Source: Ditylenchus dipsaci
Lineage: Eukaryota; Nematoda; Chromadorea; Rhabditida; Anguinidae
Reading direction: 5' to 3'
NCBI GenBank assembly: GCA_004194705.1
Contig: SADC01001204.1
Location: 2,666,001-2,730,000, forward strand
Length of the DNA stretch: 64,000 nucleotides
The position numbers were made by a program, and so were the translations under genes. Below, piece by piece: positions 22,770 through 34,231 of the stretch. The notes beneath the pieces were generated by a model that saw only the letters and a list, made by a program, of their open reading frames with translations, was not told the origin of the DNA and searched no databases. Numbering within the stretch: the first letter of the stretch is position 1; every line of letters begins with the position of its first letter.

Positions 22770-25048
22770 CAGTCAAACCTCGATAATCCGCCACCCCATG
22801 GGACCGGTCCGAGGGTGGCGGATTATCGAGGTGGCGGATTAGCGGGGTGGCGGATTATCGAGGATATTTGCTCAAATAAAAACCAATGTGGCGGTTTATC
22901 GAGGTTTTCAATTTATTCCAAAACATAACATAACACAAACTCATATAACAACAGCGAAATGCGGAGAATTAGGAGAAATAATCGGTAAGTTTCTTCTGTG
23001 TTTGTTTCTTGGCTCGAGTTGGTAGAAAGCATCGTCCAGGGCATCACTGTGCTTGAGAATGGCTGGATCGGCAAAGTTCTTTTCTGTGTAGTGGCGGACG
23101 ATTTCCATAGCTTTAAGAGCATCCAGGCTTGTGATTGGCGGCTCCTCTGGATCGGCGTCTTCTTCTTGAATGTCCATGCTCTCACTGTCGGCGAGTTGGT
23201 TGTTATTTGCAGTCACATCTTCTACAATGTCTTCAAGAGTTTGAGCGCCGTCTAAAACAGTAAGAATATTTACCAAACCATGAATGGATTTTAAAAATAA
23301 AAGCAAACCTGTGACCACTTCATCGTCGACATGCATGTAGTCGAACATCTCGGCTGCCCCATCGATCCCATCAAGATCTTGAAGTCGTGCCCAGGCCAGC
23401 AGCAGTTCATCCACGGATTCGTTTTCTTCTTCGACCAGAGGCATATCATCGATTTTGAAAGCGGCGCGTCTGAAGCAGTTGGCAATGGTTTCCGGTTTGA
23501 CATCTCCCCATGATTTTCGAAGAAAGTGGAGCGCATTGAGCAAATTGAAGAGGATGTTCGACTTTGTTTCGATAGCCTTGATCCGGTCTCTGAGCAGATG
23601 GCGGCGATAGTGGACCTTGAGATTCTGGATGATACCTTGGTCCATTGGCTGAAAAGAGATTAAATGAAAATAATCAACAAGCAATCACAAAAAGACCAAC
23701 AAACTTGAGATAGTGCTGTTGTATTCGGGAGAAAAAATTTAATCGTAATGTTTGAGAATTTGAGCCTTGGAGGGTGAGCAGAGCAATTGTCGATGTAGAG
23801 CAAAATTTTTCTTTCTTCTTTTCTGAGCTTCTTGTTCCAACCATTCAGCCAACTCTCGAAGGAATCACCAGTCATCCAGGCTTTCTTGTTGGCAATGTAG
23901 TCGAGCGGCACTTTGGCGTTCTTGAAACAGCGAGGATGGAGCGACTTGCCAATGACCAAAAGCGGAAGTTTTTCAGTGCCCGTCATGTACTGAACTGTAA
24001 TCCTTTCTTTGCTTTTCTTTCCATTTGTGCATGTTTCACCCGTAAAAATGAATGATGAAAAAACAGACACAAAGAAACAATAAAAAGAAACCAACCTTTG
24101 AAAGCCATGGTCCTGTTTGGGAGCAATTGCCAGAAGAGTGCCGTCTCATCCACATTGAAGATATCCTTCGGACTGAACTTGGACAATTCATCACGCAAAA
24201 CAGCTCGTTGCCATTCCTTCAGAGTTCCCACATCGACTGCCCCAGCTTCTCCTTGGTTGGATCGGAAAGTGATTGAGAAGCGGTTCTTGAAATTCTCTAG
24301 CCATCCATTGCTTGCTTCAAACCCTCAATGTTCATCAGACTGGCGATTTTCTTGGCTTTTTCCTAAAAAATAATGGTTCGATTAAATTGGATCGATAGAA
24401 AAGGAAAAACAGTTTACCTTCATGATCTCACCGCTGACTGGAATGTTCTCGCTCCTGACTCGCTTGATCCAGACCATCAGTGCTTCTTCCATCTCTGAAT
24501 GCTTGCCAGTCGTGAGCCGGGAACGTTTTGCGCTGCCACCATCTAGAATTGCCTCCATAATTACCTCCCTGTTGCTGAGAATATCGCGGATTGTTGTTCT
24601 TGGAATGTTGAATTGCTTGGCCAGATCCGACTTGTTGTTGTTCTTGGCTGCGGCTTCGACGACTGCCTTCTTCACTTCTAGCGTAACGGCCTTGTGCTTT
24701 CGAGCGCTCATCTGAAAAAAGTACAAAATGTAGTAAGCAAAAAAACACGACGAACAAACATAAAGAGCAGCGTTTTTCAAAACGGCACTTTAAATAAGTA
24801 GTGACGGTTTATCAAACGACAAATTTCTTTTTGCTGACTGACTTAGGGTGGCGGTTTATCGAGGTAATATTTCTTTGTGCGGACTGACTTAGAGGTGGCG
24901 ATTATCGAGGGTGGCGGTTTAGCGAGGTGGCGGTTTAGCGGGGGTAAACTTTGTTGAGTTTCTCTGGCGGCCAACCAAATCGGGCTCATGGTGGCGGTTT
25001 ATCGAGGGTGGCGGTTTAGCGGGGTGGCGGATTATCGAGGTTTGACTG
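22770..25048. mobile_element. Full-length Tigger/pogo DNA transposon, 2,279 bp
   Basis: Ends CAGTCAAACCTCGATAATCC and complement, with TA on both sides (22768-22769, 25049-25050), the expected pogo/Tigger target duplication. Beyond the outer ~20 bp, both termini consist of several tandem copies of GGTGGCGG(A/T)TTATCGAG in inverted orientation. A transposase gene fills the middle on minus. A 170-bp relative with the same type of ends (45917-46086) is a possible MITE of the family. Confidence 0.92.
22941..24711 (-). CDS. Tigger-type transposase (CENP-B HTH, DDE)
   Basis: Exons on minus: 24418-24711, 24096-24362, ~23705-24042, 23312-23648, 22941-~23247. Start MSARKHKAVTLEVKKAVVEA; psq/CENP-B helix-turn-helix (FNIPRTTIRDIL); second HTH (FEASNGWLENFKNRF); DDE residues in NVDETALFW, LLYIDNCSAH and the D of MDQGIIQNLK; then RHYTEKNFADP and the C-terminus. 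It would cut and paste the element at TA sites. Oddities: one T is missing at 24319-24321 (needed for FEASNG), and the exon-3 acceptor reads ACG instead of AG. The last intron (23248-23311) is in frame and may be retained. Because the only coding break is a homopolymer one, the element could be recently active; the odd acceptor is the main doubt. Confidence 0.85.
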
Positions 25049-27726
25049 TATTATGAACAAACTATTATACCATATATTTCTATAATGAGGCTATACACTT
25101 CCAAACGCATTCAAAAACGAATGTCTATGTCAAATAAGAATTTTAGAAGAGCTATTAAATGGTATATAATATGTTTTTTTGTTGCTCACCGACATTATGT
25201 GAGGTTCCCTTGTTGGCCTTCAAACACCAAAGAATATGAATTCTATAACCATTTTCAAGCTCATACCTTTTGGGGAGGGGGTGCATTTGGGGTGCTGTTG
25301 TCGGGCTCGACTAGTCAATAGTTGAGGAATTTAAACAAATTTGAAATTCAGACAAAAAATAGTTATTGACCAAACTAAGTTAGCGCCCTAAATTTGCATG
25401 GCCTTTTTGAGAACCCATTGGCTGCTATGGTCTTCAAAAAAATTTCGAGTGTTTTTAAGTCAGGCTGCATATGATAAATAAGTCTTCAAATTAAACTGTA
25501 TTATGCCAAATAAATTATCGAAAACTCAAACAAAATGCTCCGTGTTTTTAGCGCTTAAAAACAGTTCTTGAACTTTTGTTAGCATTTTTATATAATAACC
25601 AATGTTATAGAAAGATTATTTCAGCAAGGAATTGTGCAATTGACCAAAACGCTCTTTATAGGCTTTTGTGGCTTTTCACAGCTTTCAGTTGGCAATATGC
25701 TATTTCAATTAAATCAGGCCATTATATTAGGACTAACTATCGTTATTTATATGCACTCTACTACAAGTGGTAAGTTTTTTTAGTCAAGCGTACTCTCTGT
25801 TTAACGTTACGCAATTTTTTTAACACTCCTGGTTCGATAGCTTTTTATCCCAAGTCATTCGCCGGTTGTATTGGGTAGGTTTTCGGGTAGGTTTCATATC
25901 CGGCTTTGTCGACCCTGATTTGATGATACAACCCTTATTTCTTTTAAAAATTCAAAAAGCGCCAAATTAAATTTTGAAACTTGAACTAAAAAACCATGAC
26001 ACCCCTTTAGTGCGAAAAAATTTTCTTGCACAGAATTAAAAAAGCAGACGGATTTCTAATGAATTTGGGGTGGAGAAACCCGCATATGAGATTATATTAT
26101 CGACCACTCTACGTAGGGGGAGGGGGATGGGAATCTATACTGCTACCTTTATAACTCTCTGTTCTAAAGTCCTTGTGATTCCTGGCTCAGAATTCCACTC
26201 TTAACACAATAGTGTTTTCAGTTTGATTATTTTTTTGCGGATTCATAATCTAAAAAAGTTTTTAGACAAAAACATTTACTAGTGCTTTTATAGTTCTCCA
26301 CCCCCCCCCATCCCCCCCCTTCATACTCGGATATTTTCAAAAGTGACCCAGAATCACCCCCGGACTCATTTTTTCTGCTCGTCACGAGAAAAGAAGCATT
26401 ACTGAACACTTTTTGATAAAAACATTTTGAACTTTGCCAAAAAAGTTGCCTCCCACCCCTCAGGGGTGGATCGTCATTTTAAGGTATTTTTTTGTCATTT
26501 TCTGATTTATCACATTTTTTCGCTGGAGCTGGGCAAAAAGACTCTCTAAATACATTTTTGATCAAGAGTCTTGCTCGGAATTATGTCTAAGGTAAGCCCC
26601 TTACGCCCCCAAAGGGTCTTGGTGGCTTGGAGTTGAGATGCGCACACCCACATACCTTAGACACGAATCACTCGAAAGTAACTTTGGATGCATAAAAACA
26701 TATGCATACCAGAGTTTCTATATGCGGTAGGCCCCAGAAAGTGAAAACCTGTTCAAAAATCTACCTTTTTACCTTCATTTGACCTAAAAAGGAATAAAAA
26801 GGGTGAAAAATACCATAAAAGGACAATTATTGCCTGAGGGCTGGGAGGCGAAATTCGTTGATAAAGTTTAAATTTTTCATACAGAAATACGTTTAGATAT
26901 GTCTTATGTAAAATGAGTTCGGAAGGTGATTTCGAGTCACTTTTCAAAAAATCCGAGTATGGGAGAGGAACTATGAAAGTGCCAATTTACTATAATTTTC
27001 ACACATTTTGCGAAAAAAATGTTGGGCGAAAAAGTTTTTATTACCCGATTGTGTGGTTTTTGTTTGCTAAGCGTGTCTAAAGTAAACGTTAGAGCTGGAG
27101 TCGATTGAGTGCTAACGGTTCTTTAAAATACAGTCGCATCTTGCTAACACGTTGCTATATCGGATTGATTGTCCAGAGGGAAATGGTGGTGGCTGAAATT
27201 GAACCAGCTTTTTTGGATTACCGGGGCAACGTTCTGTCATCACACTACGCCTCCACCCTCTGGACAATTCCTGGGGAGAGACTAAGACAAGGAGACACAA
27301 CACACGTCAACCCTTAAATGCTCGTTCCCTCCTAGGATCCGACACTGTTTTAAATCTACTGTCTTATTCTTTAAATAGTTCTGTTTTGATGGTCTCGTCC
27401 TAAATATCGGCAGAATTTCGAATTTACTGATTGTTTTGAAAAAATTATAAAAATTTGACATTTAAAAATCAAAACCTCGCATTTTCAAAAGGACTGGAGT
27501 GTTAGCCAGCGTGCAAAATTTTTTCTTTGGCTCTAGATTTTACCGTTTTTATAATGAATTTTGTCAATATCAGAATTTGTCGAAAGGTTTAGAAAACTGA
27601 AACAGGGAAACAGATTTTTCACTTTGAAAAATTGAAACAACAACATAGTTTTCATTTTTGAAGGTCCTGTCCTAAACCTAAAAATCCAAATTCTTGAAAA
27701 ATTTCATATTATTAGATTAATTTCAG
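25049..27726. other. Intergenic region, repeats only
   Basis: No recognisable gene. A short open piece at 25698-25769 (MLFQLNQAIILGLTIVIYMH, then a good GTAAGT donor) could be a first exon, but nothing downstream joins it. Poly-G/poly-C runs near 26115 and 26300, a family D repeat at 26520 and a family B fragment at 27128-27345 fill much of the rest. Confidence 0.35.
26520..26760 (-). repeat. Dispersed foldback repeat, family D
   Basis: CGCTGGAGCTGGGCAAAAAG, GTCTAAGGTAAG, GGAGTTGAGATGCGCACACC, TACCTTAGACACGAATCAC and GGATGCATAAAAACATATGC. Same orientation as 2540. Confidence 0.6.
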
Positions 27727-30700
27727 CTGATAACTCTAAATACTTGAATGTGATACTAAGCAATTGCCCAACTTATGGAATATAGATGCTTGGATTATTA
27801 AACTGTTAAACAAATTTTTAAAAAAACATTTGGAGGAGTTAGATGAGGACAGTTTAGACACTGCTATAAAAAAAGGTCAGTTTTAAAAGCAGATTGATAA
27901 TTTTCAATAGTACTATTTTTACGGAAACTGTTTTTTCAAGAAATAAACACCGCGCTTCTGTTCAAATCTATCTACATATATTATTCGGCATGACTCTGTA
28001 ACACTCGTAGTTAACAAGTTAACTATTCAGTTACGATATTTTTACTTTTGAGGTCAGCTAACTCGATTTTCGATGCGGAACTTGGTGGGCTGGGACAACG
28101 ACTCCCAAACAAACTCGACCAACTCCTAACGACGACCAACTCGACCAACGACCAACTCCCTCAACCAACGATTAGCTGGGGAAACTTGCCAAAAACGAAA
28201 TTTGCCAGACGTATGTTTTTCCGAAACGAAATTTGCCAAATCGAAACGCGCCAAAACGAAATATGCCAGAACAAACTTTGCCAAAACGAAATTCGCCAAA
28301 TCGAAATGCGCCAAAACGAAATCTGCCATACGTAGGTTTTGCCTGTAACGAAATTTACCTAACGTTTAGTCGAGAGTTATAGTTACTCCTTCATGTTTTC
28401 TCCGTGTTTAACCCCCAACTATTTCAAATGACTTGGACCACCCTCGAAACCCCAAATGCCCCGAAACCGCTCAAAACCATATTAAATGGCTCTAAACCAC
28501 CCTGTACAGTCCAAATTGCCTAACAGCACTTAGAATCACCCTGAACACCTAAATGGCCTGAACCAAGGCAAAGAACGACCCATAAGTGTGCACCCTTCCG
28601 GGTGCACACTATGTTTTTTACGCCATTTCTTACGAGTTTCTGATATCTCAAAATTTGAGATCGGCCACCTTGGAGTGGATACCTACTCGGGGTACTAAAC
28701 TGAACAGGATGAAGAAGAAATTGAAGTGAGAGTGAAAAAAGTCATTGGATACACTAGAGGTGCGAGTGAAATGAAAATTCGCCTATTGGATACGGTGCTG
28801 AATAAGTTTTGATCACATTATGGTGGCATTATAATGCTAGGCCAATTTCGTTGTAGGCAAATTTCGTTTTGGCGCATTTCGATTTGGCAAATTTCGTTTT
28901 TGGCAAGTTTCCCCCAACCCACAGCTGGAGGGTTTTTGCATGGGTATTTTCTCAACCATAAGAGGCGCCATATGCTGCCTGTACGTCTTGTCACTATATA
29001 TCCGAACTATAACAGCGGAGTACTCGAGTAGATTTTGCAAACAGATTTTTGTTTCATGTAAAAAATAGTTATCAGCATATTTTATAGGAAAAATAGATCT
29101 GAAAGATATCCAAATAAGAGGAGATATTATGGAAGAAACTAACTTCTATATGAAGTTAAAGTTTGGCTACATAAAATCTTTATCTGTTGAATTTGAACCA
29201 AGTGACTCAAAACAAAAAGATATGCCTGAAAAGACGGACTCTTTGACCAAAAACCAGTGTTTTTAAAAATTTCTGATCTCTATCTTGTATTTGCGGCTAA
29301 CCCTACGCCGAACATTAGATTGTTCATGGCTAAATTCAAAAGCAAGCCCATCAGTAAGCCAGGTAAAATAATTTTATGTTTGTCTTTAATACACTATTAA
29401 AATACAAGTTTGTATTTTGGAAAAAAAATAATTTCTTAATTTTGTAAACATACAGGGTGATCAAACTTTTTTTTCCCACATTTGTTTTTCCCGTAACTTT
29501 TTATTGAAAGGCTCAAATTTTGTGTTCGACCACCCATTCGGAAGCCCTAGAACTGGCATTTTGTTTAAAAACGGAGAGCTTTTGGCAATTGGAACTCAGG
29601 CTGCAGCTATATTCAAAATTTATCAAATTTTATTCTTTGTGGTATCTTAGCAATGTCTTCACTCTCCAAAAGTGACTGTGTGGCATAGTGGTTACGCCAT
29701 CCGTCGCCGTCCTAATTTTTTTCATCGCCGTCCTGCATTTTCATCAAACTTTTAATAACGGAACGCTTTTTTTATTTTACATTATATAGTCTCTTTTTAT
29801 TTTTCTATCTATTTTCGGGTGACCGACCAGGTTTTCATTTATTTTTAATTTGAAAAAATGAGGCCGTCCTAATTTTACATGAAATTTTTTAAAAAAATTG
29901 GAAAAATTAGGACGGCCTCATTTTTTTGAACTAAAAATGAAAGAAAACCAGGACGGTCACCTAGAAATAAGCTAAAAAACTGACTATTTGATGTAAAATA
30001 AAAAAAAGCGTTCCGTTATAAAAATTTGATGAAAATGCAGGACGGCGATGGCAAAAAATTAGGACGGCGTAACCACATGGCTGTGTGGGCGGGTATTGGT
30101 AAATATGGTGTCGTTGGGCCATTTTTCTTTGAAGGAAATGTCACCGGCTAGAAATATGCATTGAAAGAAATGGAAGAAGTGTGAAGACCAGATAAAAAAT
30201 GCTGCTGTTGTTCCTTGAATAAACCTTTGTTGATAACTTGTAGAATTTTTCAAGAATTTATAAAATAGCTGCCGCTCGGGTTCCAATTGCCAAAAGTTCT
30301 ACGTTCTTTTTTTTATACAAAATGGCAATTCTAGGGCTTTTGAATGGGTGGTCGAACACAAAGTTTGAGCCTTTCAATAAAAATTATGTGCAAAACAAAT
30401 GTGGGAGAAAAAGTTTGATCACCCTGTATATTACCGTATTATCTCTATTAAACGGACCCTCTCTAATAAACGGGCCCTTGAATTCAAAGGTATATATCTC
30501 AGCCTAGTGTAATTATTTTGGAAAGCTGTTTATTGAATTTTCTGAACTCCCACGAGTTCAGAAAATTCCACTCTTTTTATTTTGGTTGAGCACTTCAAAA
30601 TCTCGGCTTAGACCGTGAAATTTTCAAAATTTCAAGAGGTGGAAAATAAACGGGTCGGCCTGTTTAATACAGATAAGAAGGTATGTTAAAAAGGTGATCT

Positions 30701-32005
30701 GAAAATTTTATATCCTTTCGATTTACCCTCGGAATCATGTCTAAGGTAAGCTCAGTGCGCGCATCTCTAACTCTCAGTCCCTGCGCCCCCGAAGGGGGTG
30801 ACTCTGTATGCATCAAAATGTATGCATACCAAAGTTCATTTATGCGGTAGGCCTCAGTATTATGAGTATTATTATCAGTATAGGCCCCAGTATTCAAAAC
30901 TATGTTCAAATTCTATCTTTTAGGGTCTCTAGGTACCGTTTCCAGGTGGTTTACCTTGGTCCCTTATAGGAAAAAAGTCAAATTTTGGTCAGAATTTTTT
31001 TAAATGATCGGCCGAGCCCTAAAAACATGTTTTCTACAGGTTTCAGCAGAAAAAGTCAAAAGTTTCGTGTTTCGCCGACCCGTTCAAGAATTGCATAATT
31101 TTCAGCCAAAATGTCGAAAGATCTCATTTGATCAAGGATCCACAATGGCATCAATATTTTATAACAAATTTTCGATATTTCTGTGCTCCTGCTTCACTTT
31201 TCTGTCTTGAACATCTATATATCTGCAGAGCCGGTTTTCGAACGAATTCATGACACGATCAACCATCTCTCACGGCTGGTTATTCAAAGAAGAAAATTAT
31301 GCAAATCTTTAACGGGTCAGTTGACACGAAACTTTTTTAGAAGAATTCTAAGAACTTTTATCTAAGAGCCACACCTTGTCTAAATATAATCTTATAACTC
31401 ATAGTTTTGATTGATTTCTTTATATTTTCTTTTTTATGCACAATATTGGTCAATTGGTTTCAACAAAAAAAAAATATTTTAAAATTTTTCCTATAGTTTT
31501 GTTATTAAAATATTGAGTAGTCCAATAAAAAAAACTTTAGACAATACAGTCGACCATGTTAAAAAGGAAGTGAAAGACCAATTGTTAAAACCTGTTAAGA
31601 ATTTGAAAGAAAAAATGAAAAGTATAGTTTTGACACGCCTCCATGTTTCAATTGAGCGCTTTCATTTTCGCTATGAAAAAAGAATTCCCGCCAATTTTGC
31701 ATTTGGTGTAACAGCACAAAACGTCAGCTTTCAGGTAGTCTATAGCTTACGAAATTTAGAAATTGAACAAAAAATTTAGACACAAATTTTTGAAAGAAAA
31801 CCGCCTGGTATCAATTATATAATGGCCCAGGTTTAGTCGCTTTTGAAAACTGGAAACTTGGAAAGTAGATGTGTATACAAAGAGTCTTGTGAACCTTATT
31901 TATGACCATGTTGACAGTATAGCAGAAGAAAGTGAAAAATTAGCTGTTAAATATGAGATCATTGATGTACTAGATAATGCTTTTCTTAACCAAAATAAAA
32001 ATTAA
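27727..32005 (+). CDS. Short VPS13-like protein (chorein N-terminal domain)
   Basis: Exons: 27727-27875 (WIIKLLNKFLKKHLEELDED), 29088-29362 (GKIDLKDIQIRGDIMEETNF; KISDLYLVFAANP), 31229 to ~31315 (PVFERIHDTINHLSRLVIQR), 31497-31734 (TRLHVSIERFHFRYEKRIPA, FAFGVTAQNVSFQ) and ~31790-32005 (VDVYTKSLVNLIYDHVDS, stop). The order of motifs follows the VPS13 amino end: amphipathic first helix, acidic loop, then I.RYE…FAFGV. VPS13 proteins bridge membranes and carry lipids at contact sites. Here the frame closes after about 330 residues, whereas VPS13 family members exceed 3,000. No Met is found in frame before the first exon, and at least one T is missing at 29260-29264. The exon 3-4 junction is out of phase by one base, and exon 5 begins ambiguously. 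It could be a short paralogue or a decayed copy. Confidence 0.7.
28165..28925. mobile_element. Foldback element with tandem-repeat termini
   Basis: Left end: GGGGAAACTTGCCAAAAACG then about seven units like CCAAAACGAAATTTG up to 28335; right end (28840-28915) the same unit inverted, closing in TTTTTGGCAAGTTTCCCC. Centre ~500 bp, no ORF. A related array lies at 52985-53100. It lies within the first intron of the chorein gene. Confidence 0.65.
29453..30426. mobile_element. Mariner-like MITE with a second foldback nested inside
   Basis: Ends CAGGGTGATCAAAC and complement (GTTTGATCACCCTG), flanked by TA. Arms of ~180 bp stay nearly complementary (GAAAGGCTCAAATTTTGTGT…). In the centre (29690-30085) is another inverted structure with repeated GCCGTCCTAATTTT and GCCGTCCTGCATTTTCATCA and complements. 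Inside a chorein-gene intron. Confidence 0.75.
30433..30670. repeat. MITE family A-like copy, imperfect
   Basis: TTACCGTATTATCTCTATTA followed by AACGGACCC; the right end (AAACGGGTCGGCCTGTTTAA) is diverged. It abuts the mariner-like MITE. Confidence 0.5.
30690..30930 (-). repeat. Dispersed foldback repeat, family D
   Basis: CGGAATCATGTCTAAGGTAA, GCGCGCATCTCTAACTCTCA, then GTATGCATCAAAATGTATGC. The complementary arm is mostly lost. Confidence 0.5.
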
Positions 32006-32769
32006 TTTTTTTATTTTTTGGATTATGACTACACGAGATTCTATTAGAGTTGTGGAAGTTACCGGTCATAATTTTTTTCCGGTCATTTTCTGGTCATAAT
32101 CTTTGTATAATATAAAAGAAAATTCATTGCTTCAACGCCGACTTTCTTGCACTCCTAAACAAATTTTATCAGTTTCTCAAATGCTTTTATGCATTAAGTA
32201 AAATTAAAATGCTTTTCAGCTACCATCCAGTACCCTCTACCTTGATAATCCAAGGCAAAGAGTCAAAATTTAGTCGAAATTTAAAAAAACTGCCATCCTC
32301 CACCTGAAAACATGTTTCCTACACTTTTAGGTCCTAAAACACACCATAAGTGTTTCAGACCTTATGTGGGAGGAGTTGGCATACCGAATTCCGGGCAATT
32401 TCTAGCTTCTTGAAATAGAATATAACTTTGGTTAGTACATCATGATCTCATATTTAACATAACTTTATCCGGTCATAATCTAGATTATGACCGGTAATAT
32501 TACCAGATTATGACCAGTTATATAATTGTTACCGTTTCACAACACTAGATTCTATACTAAGCTTCGTTTTGCTATACAGCTATGAAAAATTGAAAAGTAA
32601 TAGATTTTATTGAAATTTAAAATAATTGAAAGGGATTCACAAAGTTAAGGTTTGACTTAAAGTAAGATTTAAGACATTTAAAGATTGCTTACTTGACCAT
32701 TGTTATGCACTACCCACAGGCAAACTTTTAGTCGCCTTCACTGTTAGGAAGAGGATACTTGACATACCC

Positions 32770-33136
32770 TTATGGCTTGTTCACGTTCTTCGAGTTAGAG
32801 TTAGAGTTCGGGTAAGAGGTGTTCGTGTACTCAAAAATCAGAACTCTAACTGGATGGTGTTCACGTACATCGAGTTAGAGTTCGAGGTCGAGCTTGAAAA
32901 TGTTCATGTATATAGCTCAGATAGCTCAGAATCTTACCTGAAAGCCGTCTAAAGCCACTAAAAGTTAGTTTGTGGGGGATTTGCCACAAGGGAATCCAAG
33001 TTATATGCATCAACACCTTCAAACTTAACCTCGAACTCTAACTGAAGGTACATGAACACCCTCGAGTTAGAGTTAGGGTCAGAGGTGTTCACGTAACCAA
33101 AATCCCGAACTCTAACAACGTGAATAAGCCATTATG
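32770..33136. repeat. Foldback element with GAGTTAGAGTT arrays
   Basis: TTATGGCTTGTTCACGTTCT followed by repeated TCGAGTTAGAGTT; right end AACTCTAACAACGTGAATAAGCCATTATGG is the complement. The short motif is repeated several times in each arm. Confidence 0.6.
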
Positions 33137-33328
33137 GTTTAATTCTACTAAAAAACAAAACTGTGTATTAATATTAAATTCGTTTCAAAGCATAAAATCA
33201 CTGCAAAGATATAAAAACTTTAATAATATTGTAGTATATTTCAATAATTTTCCTCCCTTCTGAGTACAACCAGCTCAGTGTCTCTAGTTAGGAAAGTCAC
33301 CAATAATGGGTTCACAAATGGGTTTAAA

Positions 33329-33498
33329 GTTTAAACGGCTACCAGACAATTTCTAATATTTTTAGAATTTGTCGCGCGACATTTTCTAATATTTTTCGGT
33401 AAATTCGGTTGTTTTGTCCCGAAATTACCGAAAAATATTAGAAAATGTCGCGCGACAAATTCTAAAAATATTAGAAATTGTCTGGTAGCCGTTTAAAC
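33329..33498. repeat. Near-perfect 170-bp hairpin
   Basis: Arms of about 70 nt, beginning GTTTAAACGGCTACCAGACA and containing GTCGCGCGAC, are complementary with almost no mismatch around a ~28-nt centre. Confidence 0.8.
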
Positions 33499-33519
33499 GG
33501 GCGAAGCTACTTGGCTTCG

Positions 33520-34060
33520 AAAATTAGGACTCGGTGGCGCAGTAGGTAAGCGTTTGTGTTTTTTTGGTCCAAACTGATGCCGCAAGTTCGATCCCACCTG
33601 GTGGCACGCTATTTATTTTGGCTTGTTTATCAATGTCTTAAGGTAATTGGGACGAAGATTTCGAATTTGGCGCTGAAAAAGTCGAATTACTCCAAAAAAT
33701 TGGCCAATCAAAACAAATAGCGTGCCACTAGGTCGGGTCGAACCTTCGCATAATTTTGGACAAAAAAAACACAAATGCTCACCGGAGACAGGTCAGTTCG
33801 CCCACGATCAGTTCGCCCCGTTTTTAAAAATGACCATTATGTCACAAAAAACCCCAAACTTATTTTTTTAACTTCTTTGTAGTTCGGGAACATGTTTGAG
33901 TCCGTCTAACACGCTGGCCTACCTTGCCTAAGCTTAAGTCTAAAACAAAACGGGGCGAACTGATCGTGGGGCGAACTGACCGGGGCGAACTGATCATGGG
34001 CGAACTGACCGTACACCATGCTCACCTACTACACCGCCGAGGCCGAATATTAAAACTAAG
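33520..34060. repeat. Inverted pair of tRNA-derived SINE-like units
   Basis: Plus unit (33525-33615): A box TGGCGCAGTAGGTAAGCG and B box AGTTCGATCCC, then ACCTGGTGGCACGC. The complementary unit begins near 33705 (GCGTGCCACTAGGTCGGG) and runs to 34055 (CTACTACACCGCCGAGGCC), but is split by a 234-bp insertion. The same inverted arrangement occurs at 46660-46965. Confidence 0.6.
33784..34017. mobile_element. MULE-like MITE with 9-bp target duplication
   Basis: The 234-bp insert interrupts the SINE-like unit and is bordered on both sides by the 9-bp direct repeat ATGCTCACC (33775-33783 and 34018-34026). Ends GGAGACAGGTCAGTTCGCCC and, on the other strand, GGTGTACGGTCAGTTCGCCC; inner termini repeat GATCAGTTCGCCCC. 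A 9-bp duplication is the Mutator hallmark; family assignment beyond that is inference. Confidence 0.75.
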
Positions 34061-34231
34061 CAACACCCTCGCCCACTTCAACAGTTTGTGCTTATTCTCA
34101 AAAGTTTTTCACTAGACAACTTTATTATTTTTACACAAAGTAAAACCTGATTAAATATTTACAAGTACAAAATATTTCAAAAGATATATATTGTATTATT
34201 TTTTTAATATTTTAAAGTCCTTAAGACAAAA

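Noticed and set aside
25085..25321. Open frame of 78 codons after the Tigger element
   Set aside because: No coding bias, no relation to the transposase and no acceptor or donor context.
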